A stretch of DNA of 64,000 bases from Erodium maritimum (GCA_963921825.1 OY997594.1:31974956-32038955), one strand, 5' to 3'; counted from the first letter of the stretch, positions 45,688 to 57,662 are shown. A program made the numbers and translations. The notes: generated by a model from the letters alone, not told the origin.

Positions 45688-48600
45688 ATGGGCTGGCTCA
45701 AAAAGATTCTTACAGGTTCAACCCATAAGATCTCCAAAGGACAGTATCAAGGGAAATATGGAGATGACATGCTTTGGGATGAGCCACATAATTCTGGGGT
45801 AATCACATTTTCTGTTTTCTGTACAATCCTGTCGCCCTTGTTCAGTTACTATTTGGTCAGGATAAGTATATATTCAGACAGTGGGATCAAAACTTCATAC
45901 TTCTAGTTAGATCATGAAACTGCACAGATTTTCTATGTTCAAATATTCGACTAACTTATCTGCAAAGTCATTTTTTTTCTTCCTATGTTTGACTATAAAT
46001 CGTTTGGAACTTGGATGTAGGAGGAATTGACAGAGCAGGAGAAAGAAGAGATTGACCGTGCCATTGCACTCTCTCTTTCAGAAGATGATCCAAAAGGGAA
46101 AAAAGTGATTGGTAAGTTTCATAGTTTTACATGCTGACCATGTGCACTCGTGTCAATTGATGTGTGGCCTGCTATAAATAAATTGTTTTAGGTGCAAATG
46201 CTTCTTCTCAAGGTCTTAGGTGGAACTCTGATTTATAATAGAAAGCTTACTAGTTCAAAACCACTATAAATGAGTAAACATTTCCTCGAAGTTTTGCCAA
46301 TGATCTACCAGGCTCTCACTTCAGTTAAATTAGAAAGGTGCTCATGATAGTGCTAACAATGTATGATTTATGTCTCAGATTATGAATCTGACTCAGATGA
46401 TGAATTACATCCATTGGATGAAGATGAAGAACCTGCTAAAGCTGAGTCAGAAGAAGATGAACAACATTCTCAGGCCCATCTAGATGACAATGAAGAGCTG
46501 ACTAAAGCTCAGTTGGAGGAAGATGAACAACTGGCTAAAGCGATTCAAGAAAGTTTGAGTCTGAACATTGAATCTCCTCCTCGACATGATAGTCGAAGTG
46601 GTATCACTCAACCTGCTCCATTGTTTTCAGGTGCTTGCAGGTAATATGCTCTTTATGCCACTATTGTAGTATATTTACAACATGCAATTGCTCTAATATG
46701 CTGTTATGTAAGCTGAACCTGTACTAAATGAACATAGGAAATAAAATAAAGGGTTAAATACATTTTGGAGAGCTTATGTTCGGTCCACGGACATTAAGGT
46801 CCCACATGTTTGGGAACGACCATTTTGGTACCCTATTATTCGGTCCACGAACCTTTTTCGCATTTGGGGTTAAAAAACTAACAGAACATTCCATTTTGTT
46901 AGTCATGTGACCCATGTGCTAGGTAAGAGAAGAGTGAAATAACAATTTTACCCTCTTTAACCCTAAACTCTTGTTTGATACCTTCGAAATGTCCACTCTA
47001 CCCCCATATCAATTTCATTTACCATTTCTTATTTTCCTATTTTCTTATTAAAGTAATTATAAATCTTCAAATATTATTTTCAGAATATAAATTAAATAAA
47101 AAAATAAAATTAAGAAAACAAAAACCGAACCGAATCTACTTATTTCAAAACCTAATGTACGTTTTACATTTTCAGATTTGCTTCATTTCTCTACTTCTCG
47201 GCGTTGTCTGATTTTAGGCTTTTTTTCTTCGTCTGTGTTTCTTTTAATCTTGAATATGAATATATCATATTTTTGGGTTTCTGGGTTTGTGTTCATCGTG
47301 ACGGTTGTGTTAATCGTGTATTTCTGGGTTTGTGTTCATCTGAAAATTTTGATGGTGTTGGTGCTGCATAGTGTTCATGGTGTTATTCAATCGTGTTGGA
47401 TGGAATTGGGTCTGGTAATTTGAAGTTGTTGAATCGTGTTTCAGATACAAGTTTTTTTTATTACTAAGCTAATAAAAAAATCAATTTATTATCATTATTA
47501 TTAAATACTAACTATTTTTTATTAAATAATAATAATAATTATTAGTATTAATTATCTATTTATTTTTATATTTTTAGAGAATAAATATATAAAAAAACTT
47601 AAAATAATATTAAAATTTTAAATTTAATTGAATAATATAAATAAAAAAAGAAAAAAAATTAATGATATAAGAATATTACAAAATTAAAAAAATTCAAATT
47701 ATTATTATAAATTAATAATAAATAATAAAAGATTTATTAATAATAGGGGTAAACTAGTCTTTCAATGCATAATGGTCTTTTTACTTTTAAGTCAAAAGGT
47801 CAACAAAATTAACAAAAGGGTAAAACGGTCATTCAAACATGTGGGACCTTATTGTCCGTGGACCGAACATAAGGGTACCAAAATGTATTTAACCCTAAAA
47901 TAAATGAAAATCTCATCTGAGTAATTCAAAACCAATTGGAGATGCGTTGGGTTTATGATTAGGATAATGATATATTTTGACTCACCTTAGTCAAGAAAAT
48001 TGGAGATGCACTGCATCAGTAAGTAACTCCCTAAAAATTGGAAATCCGATTCTACATGCATTCATCTAACCTAGTTTTGCACCTCATGTCTGACCTTGTC
48101 GTTAAATGTATTGCTTGTAGGATCTGTGCTGGTTGCAGCGCTGAGATAGGACATTGACGGTTTCTGAGTTGCATGAGTGCTGTTTGGCATCCAGAATGTT
48201 TCCGTTGCCACTCTTGCAATATACCCATTACAGACTACGAGGTCAAGATTTAATTCATCTCAGTGAAACCTTTATTTTGAGTTTGTAATGACCATACTTG
48301 AATCCTCCATACTATCCATTAAGTGTGGTGTATGATATTTTTGACTTGCAAAATTACTTCCTCCAATAGTTTTCTATGTCTGGGAATCACCCATATCACA
48401 AGTCCTGCTACAAGGAGCGCCACCATCCGAAATGCGATGTGTGCAGAACTTTTGTAAGTTCCTATCCACTTTAGTTCTTGTAAAAATGATCTAATCCAAT
48501 TGATGAGATATAGAGGCTATATATGTATTATCCCAATCGATCTATAAACAGAACTACTCTGATACTAGTATTAAACCTAGTACCTACTGATAGTGCCCGC

Positions 48601-50224
48601 CTACTAAGCTAAAAGAATAAGAATATATACCAAGAAACATCTGCTATGCTGCCATTTTTGTGTACTTTAAATATTCCTGGGATGTGATTTTGAAATGCTA
48701 ATGTGCTAAACTCATTGTCACTAAATTATGTTTGTATTGCAACCACTTATAATCTTCTTCTGTTCTTTTACCTTTGCCTGCTCTTAACTCTCTGTTATTC
48801 TATTTGCAGATTTCGACAAGTTCAGCTGGTCTAATTGAGTACAGAGCACATCCTTTCTGGTTACAAAAGTACTGCCCCTCTCATGAGCGCGATGGGACTC
48901 GTCGGTGCTGTAGTTGTGAAAGAATGGAGGTCAGTAGGAAAAAAAAATCATTATACCATCATTCTCTTCCGTCCTCACAACGCCAACAATGGTAAATGGA
49001 AAGAAGGAAAAAAACTGATGCATGCTTATAAAGCAAGCAAGTGATCTCAACTTTTATATACTAGTAACTGTAAAACTCTGTATTTAATGCAGCCTAAGGA
49101 CACAAGGTATCTGTCACTTGATGATGGCCGGAAGCTGTGTCTTGAGTGTCTAGACTCTGGAATCATGGATACTCATGAATGTCAGCCTCTCTACCTCGAA
49201 ATTCAGGATTTCTATGAAGGTTTGAATATGAAAGTGGACCAGCAAGTTCCATTACTCTTGGTTGAGAGACCAGCTCTTAATGAGGCTATGGAGGGAGAAA
49301 AAAATGTAAAGCTAATATCGACGCTTCCAAATTTATGTGGCCATGCACTCTTTAATGTATATTCTCAGCAAGGGCAATTTTTCTCTAATACGCTGTTCTT
49401 GACAGGGTCATCATCACCTGCCTGAGACTAGAGGTCTCTGCTTGTCAGAAGAGCAAACCATCACTAGAGTAAGAATCCTCTCCAAAAAATGTCGGTCCAT
49501 ATTATCAAAAAGTTATTTATTTAAAGAAACTTGGCTATGTTCTTTATGTCAACCTGATGACCAGGTTTCCAAGAGGCCAAGGATTGGGGCAGGCTACCGT
49601 TTCGTAGACATGGTTACAGAGCCTTACAGGCTAACCCGCCATTGTGAAGTAACTGCAATTCTCATTTTGTATGGCCTCCCAAGGTATTATTTGTTGTGTT
49701 CTCTTTATACCTCGAGTGAGGAAGTTGATTTGTAAACTTGGCCTGTGACTTTTGGTGGTACAGGTTGTTGACTGGCTCAATTCTGGCTCATGAGATGATG
49801 CATGCATGGCTTCGGCTTAATGGTGGTTTTAGAAGCACTGTCACTTTGAGAAACCTCGCACTGGTATCCTAGGACTTACCTGTTTGGTGTTTTGATAGGT
49901 TATCCCAATCTGAGCCTGGAGGTTGAAGAAGGCATTTGCCAGGTTCTAGCTCACATGTGGTTGGATTCGGAGATATATTCTGGCTCTAGCACTGATGTTG
50001 CCTCCTCTTCCTCTTCCTCATCTTCATCTTCTTCTGGCTCATCCAAGAAAGATAAACGCTCTGATTTTGAGAAGAAACTAGGAGATTTCTTCAAACACCA
50101 GATCGAATCAGATGCATCCACAGCCTATGGAGACGGATTTAGAACAGGTAACCAGGCAGTGCTAAAATATGGGCTCTGGCGGACCCTTGATCACATCCGG
50201 ATTACTGGAAGTTTCCCCGTTTAG
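45688..50224 (+). CDS. DAR1: DA1-related ubiquitin-activated peptidase (DAR1-like), with in-frame TGA
   Basis: DA1-family proteins bind ubiquitin and cleave growth regulators, limiting organ size. Eleven GT-AG coding exons: 45688-45798, 46021-46111, 46379-46640, 48121-48241, 48370-48453, 48810-48929, 49093-49305, 49406-49468, 49565-49683, 49764-49822 and 49899-50224; 522 codons plus stop. The start [14 protein letters not shown] is DAR1-like. In order come two ubiquitin-interacting motifs ([27 protein letters not shown]), a LIM domain (CAGC…[10 protein letters not shown]), the DA1 C-terminal domain with zinc-peptidase motif HEMMH, a serine run, and the end [10 protein letters not shown]. In the LIM domain codon 167 is TGA (48155-48157) where relatives have glycine (EIGH-G-RF). 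All else, including every splice site, is intact, so this is a recent null allele, a sequence error or, less likely, read-through. Confidence 0.9.
46751..47895. mobile_element. Mutator-type MITE in DAR1 intron 3, 9-bp TSD TAAAATAAA
   Basis: Inverted ends GGGTTAAATACATTTTGG… and …CAAAATGTATTTAACCC match over about 60 bp with few differences, including 'TTATGTTCGGTCCACGGAC'. They are flanked by a perfect 9-bp repeat, TAAAATAAA, at 46742-46750 and 47896-47904. The interior is AT-rich and non-coding. It accounts for most of the length of this intron and does not touch the splice sites. Confidence 0.93.
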
Positions 50225-50913
50225 AAGCAGTACACTAGTCATAACACATTGCATTCATACAGATACCTGGTTTCATATTAATTAGTTAACAGGTAACAAT
50301 TCCTCCCACATGATTGTGTTCAGATTTACACTTGTGTATTTACAATCCGTCTGTAACAGTCGAAATTGCCACAAATAATAAAAATGTGGATGATACATAC
50401 ATACCATCTGACTTTTGAATCATTGATATATACAAATAGGTCGATGTCAAGTATGATCCAATGATTGCAACGAACAAAGCTTGCAGGCATTTTGTGCCAT
50501 GTCTGCTAGTTTTTGCTGATGGCATCGGCAAGAAACAGTCATTTTCTTGCTCTGTATTTTGAAGTCACCTTCACGGTAGTTGGTGCTTTTGTTTATTGGC
50601 AAGTCGTTATAAATCTGAATTAGTTTATGGTTAAACACAATTTCTTGCCGTCCCAAATGGAAGTATTCTGATACTCCTCAAAGATCCTATTCTGAAAAGG
50701 AACAAAAACCCAGAAAAATACAAAGTAAACCTTGTCGTATTTATTATTGGCTAATGGCAACAGACAAGTATGTCCTTTTTGAAAGAATAAGAATAAGAAG
50801 TCATGATACAAATGGGAAGCTTCAGACAAGAGCTTCTCAGATTTTTAGCTTTTCCATCAACCATAATTAGCCTGCAAGAACAGAGCTTCCTTGTATAGCT
50901 CACAGTCACAGCA
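50225..50913 (+). promoter_or_regulatory. Intergenic region, DAR1 3' end and NFR5 promoter
   Basis: 689 bp. It must hold the DAR1 3' UTR (AATAATAAAAATG near 50376 may be a polyadenylation signal) and the promoter and leader of the receptor gene. No obvious TATA box stands out near the start codon, and I see no conserved symbiosis cis-element. Confidence 0.45.
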
Positions 50914-52737
50914 ATGGCAATCCCTCTCCACTCTCTATTCCTCATCCTCTTATCTTCCACTGCGTTGGTCGCGTCACAACCACCGCCAGTCCTAGGCGCA
51001 AACTTCTCTTGCCCTGCAGGTCCCCGTTCGTCGTGTGATTCATATGTAGCCTATTTTGTGAGGCCACCGAACTTGTTGAATCTTGAAAACATATCTGATA
51101 TTTTCGGGGTGAGTTCCTCGTCGATTGCAGAAGCTAGCAACCTGGTATCGGAGGAATACAAGTTGTTCCCGGGCCAACTGTTGCTAGTACCCATCAAATG
51201 TGGCTGCACCGGCAACAAATCTTTTGCCAACATCACTTACGAGATCAAAAAAGATGACAACTTTTACCTGGTCTCCACCAATTCGTTCGAGAACCTCACC
51301 AACTGGCAGACCGTGGTAGAAATGAACCCGGACCTGAACCCCATCCTCCTCAAGGTTGGCACCAAAGCCGTGTTCCCTCTGTTCTGCAACTGCCCCACGG
51401 AGTCCCAATCACTGAGAGGTATTCAATTTCTCATCACCTATGTGTGGCAGCCCAACGATGATGTCCTGCAAGTGGGTGCTAAGTTCAACGCTTCCCCGCT
51501 CGATATCATCACCCAAAACAACTACTACAACTTCACCGGGGCTGTGGGGCACCCAGTCTTGATCCCGGTCGCCCAATTGCCTCTTCTCTCTCAGATCTAC
51601 CCATCCCAGAACAAGACTCGGCATCACTGGATGCTAGTAGCCGTTTTGTGTGGAGGGGGCGCGCTTTTTCTTCTTCTTTCAGCGGCTTTCTTGATCTATT
51701 CTAATAGATACAAGAAGAGGCTGGACCGCAAGTGCTCGTCTCTGGAGACCAGTGATCTGATTCAGACGAATGAGCTGAGAAGCTTCGAGCCCAAGGTCAT
51801 CCAGGACAAGTTGCTTCCGGGGGTTTCAGGCTACCTAGGCAAGCCAATTGTGTACGACATCAGAGATATCGCTGAAGCAACCCTCAATTTCAGCGAGCAC
51901 TACAGAATCGGAGGGTCTGTGTACAGAGCAACCATCCACGAGCAAGTCTTGGCGGTCAAGAAAATCAAAGAGGATGTGACGGAAGAGTTGAAGATACTGC
52001 AGAAAGTAAACCATGCCAACCTGGTGAAGCTCATGGGGGTCTCATCAGACGTCGATGGAAGTCGCTTCTTGGTCTATGAACACGCTGAGAACGGTTCGCT
52101 GGACAAGTGGCTCCACATGCACTCCAAATCATCTTCGACTTGTACAGCTTCTCTCAATTGGAACCAGAGGCTGCACATAGCGCTAGATGTAGCCAACGGC
52201 TTGCACTACATGCACGAGCACACACAGCCGAGCATCGTGCACCGAGACATAACCACCAGCAACGTTCTTCTTGACTCCAAGTTCAGAGCCAAGATAGCCA
52301 ACTTCTCCATGGCAAGGCCTGCGACGGATCCCATGATGCCGAAAATGGATGTCTTTTCATTCGGGGTTGTGCTTTTGGAGCTGCTTTCGGGGAAGAAATC
52401 GTTGGGAACGAAGGAGAACGGGGAGATTGTGATGCTGTGGAAGGAAGTAAGAGGGGTGATGGAGGCAGAGGATACGAGGCAAGAGAAGCTGAGAAAATGG
52501 ATGGATGAGAGGTTGGAGAAGGGCTATCCCATTGATGGGGCTCTGAGCTTGGTTGCCTTGGCCAGCGCCTGCACGCAAGAGAAGACTATGGCGAGGCCGA
52601 GCATGGCAGAGGTTGTCTTCAACCTGTCTGTTCTCACTCAATCGCCTTATGACATGCCAATACAAGGGTCTTGGATCACGGGATTGGAAGCAGAAGATTT
52701 GCACATTCAAATCATCAGCCCCATCGTAGCTCGTTGA
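50914..52737 (+). CDS. NFR5: LysM receptor-like pseudokinase, NFR5/NFP type
   Basis: NFR5/NFP proteins are plasma-membrane co-receptors for rhizobial and mycorrhizal (lipo)chitooligosaccharides. This is a single 607-codon exon, as in NFR5. Residues 1-21 are a signal peptide. Three LysM modules follow (about 30-230) with the hallmark CGC (96-98) and CNC (158-160) spacers. A transmembrane helix spans 239-262, and the kinase-like domain runs from about 315 to 580. The ATP-binding lysine (AVKK, 349) and HRD (443-445) are present. DFG is replaced by ANF (462-464), the glycine loop is weak, and the activation loop is missing, with IANFSMAR running almost directly into MPKMDVFSFG. All these are traits of this clade, so the domain is expected to be catalytically dead and to signal through a partner such as NFR1/LYK3. 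The C-terminus, ending SPIVAR, also fits. Confidence 0.93.
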   Translation: MAIPLHSLFLILLSSTALVASQPPPVLGANFSCPAGPRSSCDSYVAYFVRPPNLLNLENISDIFGVSSSSIAEASNLVSEEYKLFPGQLLLVPIKCGCTGNKSFANITYEIKKDDNFYLVSTNSFENLTNWQTVVEMNPDLNPILLKVGTKAVFPLFCNCPTESQSLRGIQFLITYVWQPNDDVLQVGAKFNASPLDIITQNNYYNFTGAVGHPVLIPVAQLPLLSQIYPSQNKTRHHWMLVAVLCGGGALFLLLSAAFLIYSNRYKKRLDRKCSSLETSDLIQTNELRSFEPKVIQDKLLPGVSGYLGKPIVYDIRDIAEATLNFSEHYRIGGSVYRATIHEQVLAVKKIKEDVTEELKILQKVNHANLVKLMGVSSDVDGSRFLVYEHAENGSLDKWLHMHSKSSSTCTASLNWNQRLHIALDVANGLHYMHEHTQPSIVHRDITTSNVLLDSKFRAKIANFSMARPATDPMMPKMDVFSFGVVLLELLSGKKSLGTKENGEIVMLWKEVRGVMEAEDTRQEKLRKWMDERLEKGYPIDGALSLVALASACTQEKTMARPSMAEVVFNLSVLTQSPYDMPIQGSWITGLEAEDLHIQIISPIVAR

Positions 52738-53420
52738 TCCGACCACCAAGTCCTAGTTGATCCTGTAAAGTAATGAAAATTTTGATGTAATTTCTGTTTG
52801 AAGATATTAGACTTATCTTGCTAAGAGGAGCTACATCAGTAGTTCTTAGAACTAGTTCACCTTTGTATAGCTAAAGCATATGAATACCGACCTGTAAAAT
52901 ACTTGAAATTATGGTAAACCCATTTCTTGTTCAATAAATCTGTTATATTCAACTTGACAAACGTTCGTTCATGTTCTTAGTACCGGCCAAGTCCCCATTA
53001 AGCATTGGACTTTCTTTAATAGTTCATATGTGAGCCTTTTCAATACATTGATCTGTTCCCTTTTAGCCCAAATTTCATAAGTTCTATGTATCCCTCACAA
53101 GCCCATCTTATTCTCATCTAGCCCATCTCCATGAGAGCACCAGTCTTGTTTCATATATACATATTGAACATCACTCTTACATAAAAAGACTAATATAACA
53201 AGTTGGTTCAATAACATGCACACATTGAGTCTTAGTTACGCATCGTTTATATGAGATATTCAAATGTGTGACCTGACCTGATAACCTAGTCTTTATGGTT
53301 AAACTAATATATATATATATATATATATATTTCTTTCATTGCTCCTCCTTAGATGACCTGTTCTCATCTTGAAATGATGAGTCTTCCTCTCCAAAATTAT
53401 CCAATGTGTTACAAAACTAA
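52738..53420. other. 3' flank of the receptor gene
   Basis: A polyadenylation signal AATAAA occurs at 52933. The rest is AT-rich with a (TA)n tract at 53307-53331. No gene is seen. Confidence 0.5.
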
Positions 53421-54990
53421 GGACATGCACAATGGAGAACCTTGTGTGTGAGGCTCGGATGTAAGACTTGGATGTTGATTGGACAAAATAGTGAGACTCA
53501 TGACTCAAAATAGTGTGTTTTACAATGTGAGGCTTGGATTGTTCGTGAATGCTGACTGCATGCTGAGTGGTTAATTAATTGATATTCTTCTGTTTTATTT
53601 AATACTTTATCAAAAACAGTTTAAATTATATAAAATTGAAATAAAATTTTAAAAAATAAACAATGACAATGAAAAATAATAACAAGTAAATAAAAATTGA
53701 TAATTTTATTTATTCCCGAATAGGAGCATCAAGTGTAGAAGACTAATCGTTGGCATTGAAACCAGCTTCATATAGACCCCATAAGTGCTCAATAAGATCA
53801 TTTTGTAGTTTCCTGTGAGTCTGATGACTTGTGACACTATGTTGAGCATCCACTCATTGTCGGTATTGCAATGGCCCTCCTCGGTACCATCGTTCGTCCA
53901 ATTCGGCATTTCTGGAGGTTTCTCGTACAACAACTCCTAATCTCCATATTCGTACCGGTCGCGGTCATCCTCTACAATCATGTTGTGTAGAATGATGCAA
54001 GTGTGCATGATATCAGCCAAAGTGTGCTTGCTCCAAACACGAGCGCGATGTGAAATGATGTACCACCTTGCTTGAAGTACTCCAAAGGCCCTTTCAATAT
54101 ATTTCCGATCACCTTCTTGGCATTTAGCAAACAATTTCTCTTTGGACGTGTAGGGATGCCGAATAGTCTTCACGAACCGTACTCATGATGGGTAAATGCC
54201 GTCCACTAAGTAATAAGGTCGATCGTACCGATGCACGTTGATATGGTACTCCACGGCAAGCTCACGGCCGAAATAAGAGTCTTGGAATAAGTGGCTATTG
54301 TTGAGGACGTTGATGTCGTTGTTCGAGTCAGCCATCCCGAAAAACGCATGCCAAATCCATAAATCACGGGATGCTACAGCTTCAAGCATAACGATACTTA
54401 CCCCGTGGTGATCTCCCCGTCCATTGGCTCCCTGCGATGCGGTTGGGCAATTCTTCAACTCTCAATGCATCCAGTCATGACTCCCAGCCATTCTGGGGAA
54501 CCCTCAGTTGTACCCTTCTCGGAGTAAGTGCTCCATGTCAGCCGGTGTGGGTGTACGCTCGTTCTCGGCTCCGAATACCTCAATGACGACCTTGCAAAAA
54601 TAACGTAAACATTCAAGTATGGTGCTTACCCCAATGTGTAGAGTTTCATCCAATGAATCGGCCGAGCACCCATACGCAAAGCATCCGTATCGCGGCGGTG
54701 CACCTCTGCTCCGTTGATAAGCCCAAGCGTCCGACCGCGTCATACTTCTGAACGAAGTAATAGTCGTGGTCCTTGATCTTTGTCCATAGTTCGTTGAAAA
54801 AGTGGTTTGCACATACGGAACCGTCGCCTAAACATATCTGGGCCATATATGGGTTGATCGACAAAATAATACCTCATTAATTGGTCGTGGGCTTCAACAC
54901 GACCTCTGCGATTCTCTCGTCATATTGGTTCCCCACGGGCGAGCATCTCCCTCAGAGCGTTGATCCTTGACATTGCTCTTTGTATGCCCC
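53421..54990 (-). mobile_element. PIF/Harbinger element with decayed transposase
   Basis: The left end GGACATGCACAATGGAG is preceded by TAA, matching Harbinger termini and their 3-bp target. The right end is not recognisable; foldback-related debris starts at about 55000. The body carries a broken DDE_Tnp_4-type transposase. Confidence 0.65.
53706..54973 (-). pseudogene. PIF/Harbinger transposase (HARBI1/ALP1-like nuclease), broken
   Basis: It reads on the minus strand from MSRINALREMLARGEP (54973). Recognisable blocks in order: 'KDHDYYFVQKYDAVG', 'DETLHIGVSTILECLRYF', 'KNCPTASQGANGRGDH', 'LWIWHAFFGMADSNNDIN', 'YYLVDGIYPS' and 'ERAFGVLQARWYI', ending near 'LHNMIVEDDRD'. These match the plant Harbinger DDE nuclease, including the NDIN and DGIYP blocks around catalytic aspartates. 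Several stops and frame changes divide it (for example a TGA after EPI and frame changes near 54650, 54480 and 54180), so no full protein can be made. The partner Myb-like protein is absent. Confidence 0.85.
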
Positions 54991-55440
54991 TCTCACCACT
55001 GATCTTAATAAAATAATTTTTTTTCTTGCTTTAAAACATATTCACCACTGATCTTGATAGAAAGCTCTTGAAAAAACAAAGATATGGCGCAAATTTGAAG
55101 CCAATAGGAATTCAAACGAAGTGGGAAAAATTAAATCATGTTTATTTTTGAAAAACGAGGTGATAAACCTAGCGTCCAGTGTTGATAAAACCAGTGTAAA
55201 GTGTTGATAAAACTAGTGTAAAGTGTTGATAAAAATTACCCAGATATAGTTTTTTTTTAAATCAGCCCCCCAAAAAAAAATCGTGCTTCAAAATATATTC
55301 ATGACTGATCTTGATAGAAAGCCCTTGAAAAAAAAAATATTGGCACAAGTTTGAAGCCAATCGGAGTTCCAACGAAGCGGGAAAAAACAAAAATATTGGA
55401 ACAAGTTTGAAGCACAGTTTTTACGTTAAGAGGTGGTTTC
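54991..55440. repeat. Foldback-arm debris and 22-bp tandem repeats
   Basis: Two related segments (about 55030-55130 and 55290-55390) carry 'CTGATCTTGATAGAAAGC', 'TTTGAAGCCAAT' and 'AACGAAGCGGGAAAA', as in the arms of the elements at 27.7-29.8 kb and at 11.74 kb. Between them 'AGTGTAAAGTGTTGATAAAA' is repeated about three times (55170-55235). Confidence 0.7.
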
Positions 55441-55964
55441 TATTTGATTTCTTCTCCTCTCCCTTACCCTTTTCTCTATCATGTCAGATTGTGTCTAGTG
55501 TTTAGCAATTCTATTGGCGCTTCTCTCAAGCCTCATCCTTTGCTTCTTGCTACTTGTTCATCCTGTTGATGTCGTTTGATGGGGTTGTGGGATGGTTGTG
55601 TGGTGGGTGACTTCTATTCTCGGTTCAGAATATCTCGGATCTAGCATGGTTTTCCTCAACTCTGATCTCCTGGTTTAGCACCATTTCTTCCCTCGTTTCC
55701 TCCGTGTGGTGGAGATTCATTGTGGTTTGCTATTGGGTGATGGATGGTCTGCCTTCGAAGAAGAATGTTCAGTGCTAGATATGAGAGTTTTGGGGTCAGA
55801 TCTATGGAGCATGTGTGCGGCTGGTCAGCGAATGGCCTTTGCTTGGGTCAATACTTTTCGTTGTCTTCTCATTTGCAAATATCTTTATTTTTTGTCCTAC
55901 CGGAAGTGTCGTCTGATGTCCCGGTACCTCCTAGTGTTATCCGTCTGCATCGTAAAACGCAAAA
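55441..55964. other. Unassigned, moderately GC-rich segment
   Basis: An open frame at 55706-56071 (plus) has no recognisable domain. The pyrimidine-rich left part looks like a 5' leader of a retroelement. I cannot identify it. Confidence 0.3.
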
Positions 55965-57187
55965 GATGTGACTCTCACACACATCGTCTCTACCGCTACG
56001 CGACACAAATAATCCTCCTCAATCCGATCAATTCCTCAGGAAAGACCTTGGGGAAAACGCACACCGCTTGACAAACTGCTTCACCCGTAACCGGGGGGGG
56101 GGGTGGTAAAGACATCCAGGTCACCTCAAAGGCTTTACTCTTAGGCTTAACTTCCCAGCAAGAGTAGAAGAAAACGGAAGAGCGTGACGTCTGTGGGTTA
56201 TGGGTCCACCACGCTTCCGCTGTGCCACTCTGATCTCGTCGCGATTCGGCCGCCTTTCCTGACCGGTCTGACTGCGTATTGGTAACGCTGCGGCCCTCCG
56301 CCGCTCGGACACTCGTCGCTGATAACAATCGATGAACGCTTGATACCTCACATTTCGGTCCTCAAATTCTCTCATCACACTTGAAGAAAGAAAAACTAAT
56401 ACAGAACAATCATTAAGTAAAGACGGTCTGCTACCCTCCTTTTACACTCACGACTAACACTAGTCGACACCACAGTACCCCCACTCCGGCGTGCCAAGGC
56501 ACGGGGTGGGCTGAATGATTCTAAATTATGTTCTAACATTCAGCGACCATGAAGAAATAAACCAGCGGGGTACTCCCGTATTAATAAGATGACAACCAAA
56601 ATCTAAATGGTAAACACGTACCTTGAGCAATCTCATGATCGGAGTCACGTCCCTCAGCTCGAGAGTCGGCGATCGCGTACGCTCGTCCCTGCTGTGCCTG
56701 AGGTCCTCCTCTCGGGGGTGGTGGAAGAGCCACCTGCAGTGCAGCTCTCGGCCTCGGCGCTAGCGCGCTCGCTGCCTGCCGCAGAGCCCTCAGCGCCTGA
56801 GCCTGACGCTGCTGAAACTATGGCGACTGCCCAGTCTGCGACTGCTGAGTTCGCGGGGCCGACATCTCCCCAACTCGATTGGGAAACCTAGCCGTGAAGT
56901 GTCCACGCCGTCCGCACTGGTGGCATAGCGGTGGCTCAGCATTCTGTCTCCCCTCAGGTCATTTGACCCCGTTTGACCCGCGGTTGAATTTTTCACAAAA
57001 GTAGTTATTAGAAAGGAAACGACCCAATTAAGCTAACCGTAACGATGGCTAAGCTTTTTGGGTCCCGAAAATGTCCCGAATGACTCCCGGAGTCATCGGT
57101 TGACTTTTCCGGCGAAAAGTCAACTTTTGCCAAACTTCACCAGTTCGACCGGGGTCGACCGAGGGCGGTTCTTACAACTGCGGCCGG
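55965..57187 (-). mobile_element. Ty3/Gypsy fossil, minus strand (LTR part, gag knuckle, pol part)
   Basis: In minus-strand order: an LTR portion (57187-56960) carrying the same W-box palindrome as the long LTRs, a gag zinc-knuckle region ('CHQCGRRGHFTARF', near 56920), and a pol portion with 'FPKVFPEEL' (near 56060), the conserved stretch ahead of the Gypsy reverse transcriptase. Most of the element is missing. It is broken in many places and looks old. Confidence 0.65.
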
Positions 57188-57662
57188 TTGACGAGAACGA
57201 CGCACAAACCCCAGAACCTCGATAGCGACAAGCACACTGTCCGACAATTGTCTCCCCTGGATACACGCAGATTGGGTACTGTTGATAAGGTCTCCAATTA
57301 CCCCCTGAGACGCCGCGACAAGATCTTTGCCAAGATCTTGTAGGTAGTTGTCGTAAGACTGATCGGGCGATACTCCGAGAAGGTTCTGGGAGAAGGAACC
57401 TTCGGAATGAGAACAATAAAGCTTGAGTTCACCCTTCTGCTCAGTTGAAACGAGGAGTGAAAGAAATGCAGGAAACTCATGAAAACATACCTAATAACCG
57501 ACCACACCACCCGAAAGAAGACCAGATTAAAAGCATATGGTCCCACAGCCTTAACCCTGGAGCAAGCAGACAAGGCCTTAAGAACCTCAGCCTCGAAAAA
57601 AGGAGACTCCAACATCCTAGCGTCCACAACGCTTAACCTGGTGAAAGGCAAGTCGGGAAGGA
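57188..57662 (-). pseudogene. LINE reverse-transcriptase fragment, minus strand
   Basis: The minus strand from 57662 encodes the N-terminal part of an L1 reverse transcriptase: 'VLKALSACSRVKAVGPYAF', 'FIVLIPKVPSPRTFSEYRPI' and 'YKILAKILSRRLRG', continuing in a second frame ('AIEVLGFVRRSR' near 57220). The right end is cut by the LTR element at 57663, whose insertion split this LINE. The rest probably lies beyond the window. The frame change near 57300 shows it was already broken or decayed later. Confidence 0.8.

Noticed and set aside
49823-49898. Possible alternative exon in DAR1 intron 10: the sequence after AATG could read GFRSTVTL, reminiscent of GFRTLS in DA1
   Set aside because: The frame runs into a stop within the intron, and the next exon supplies the expected GYPNL segment directly. 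The likeness is probably chance.
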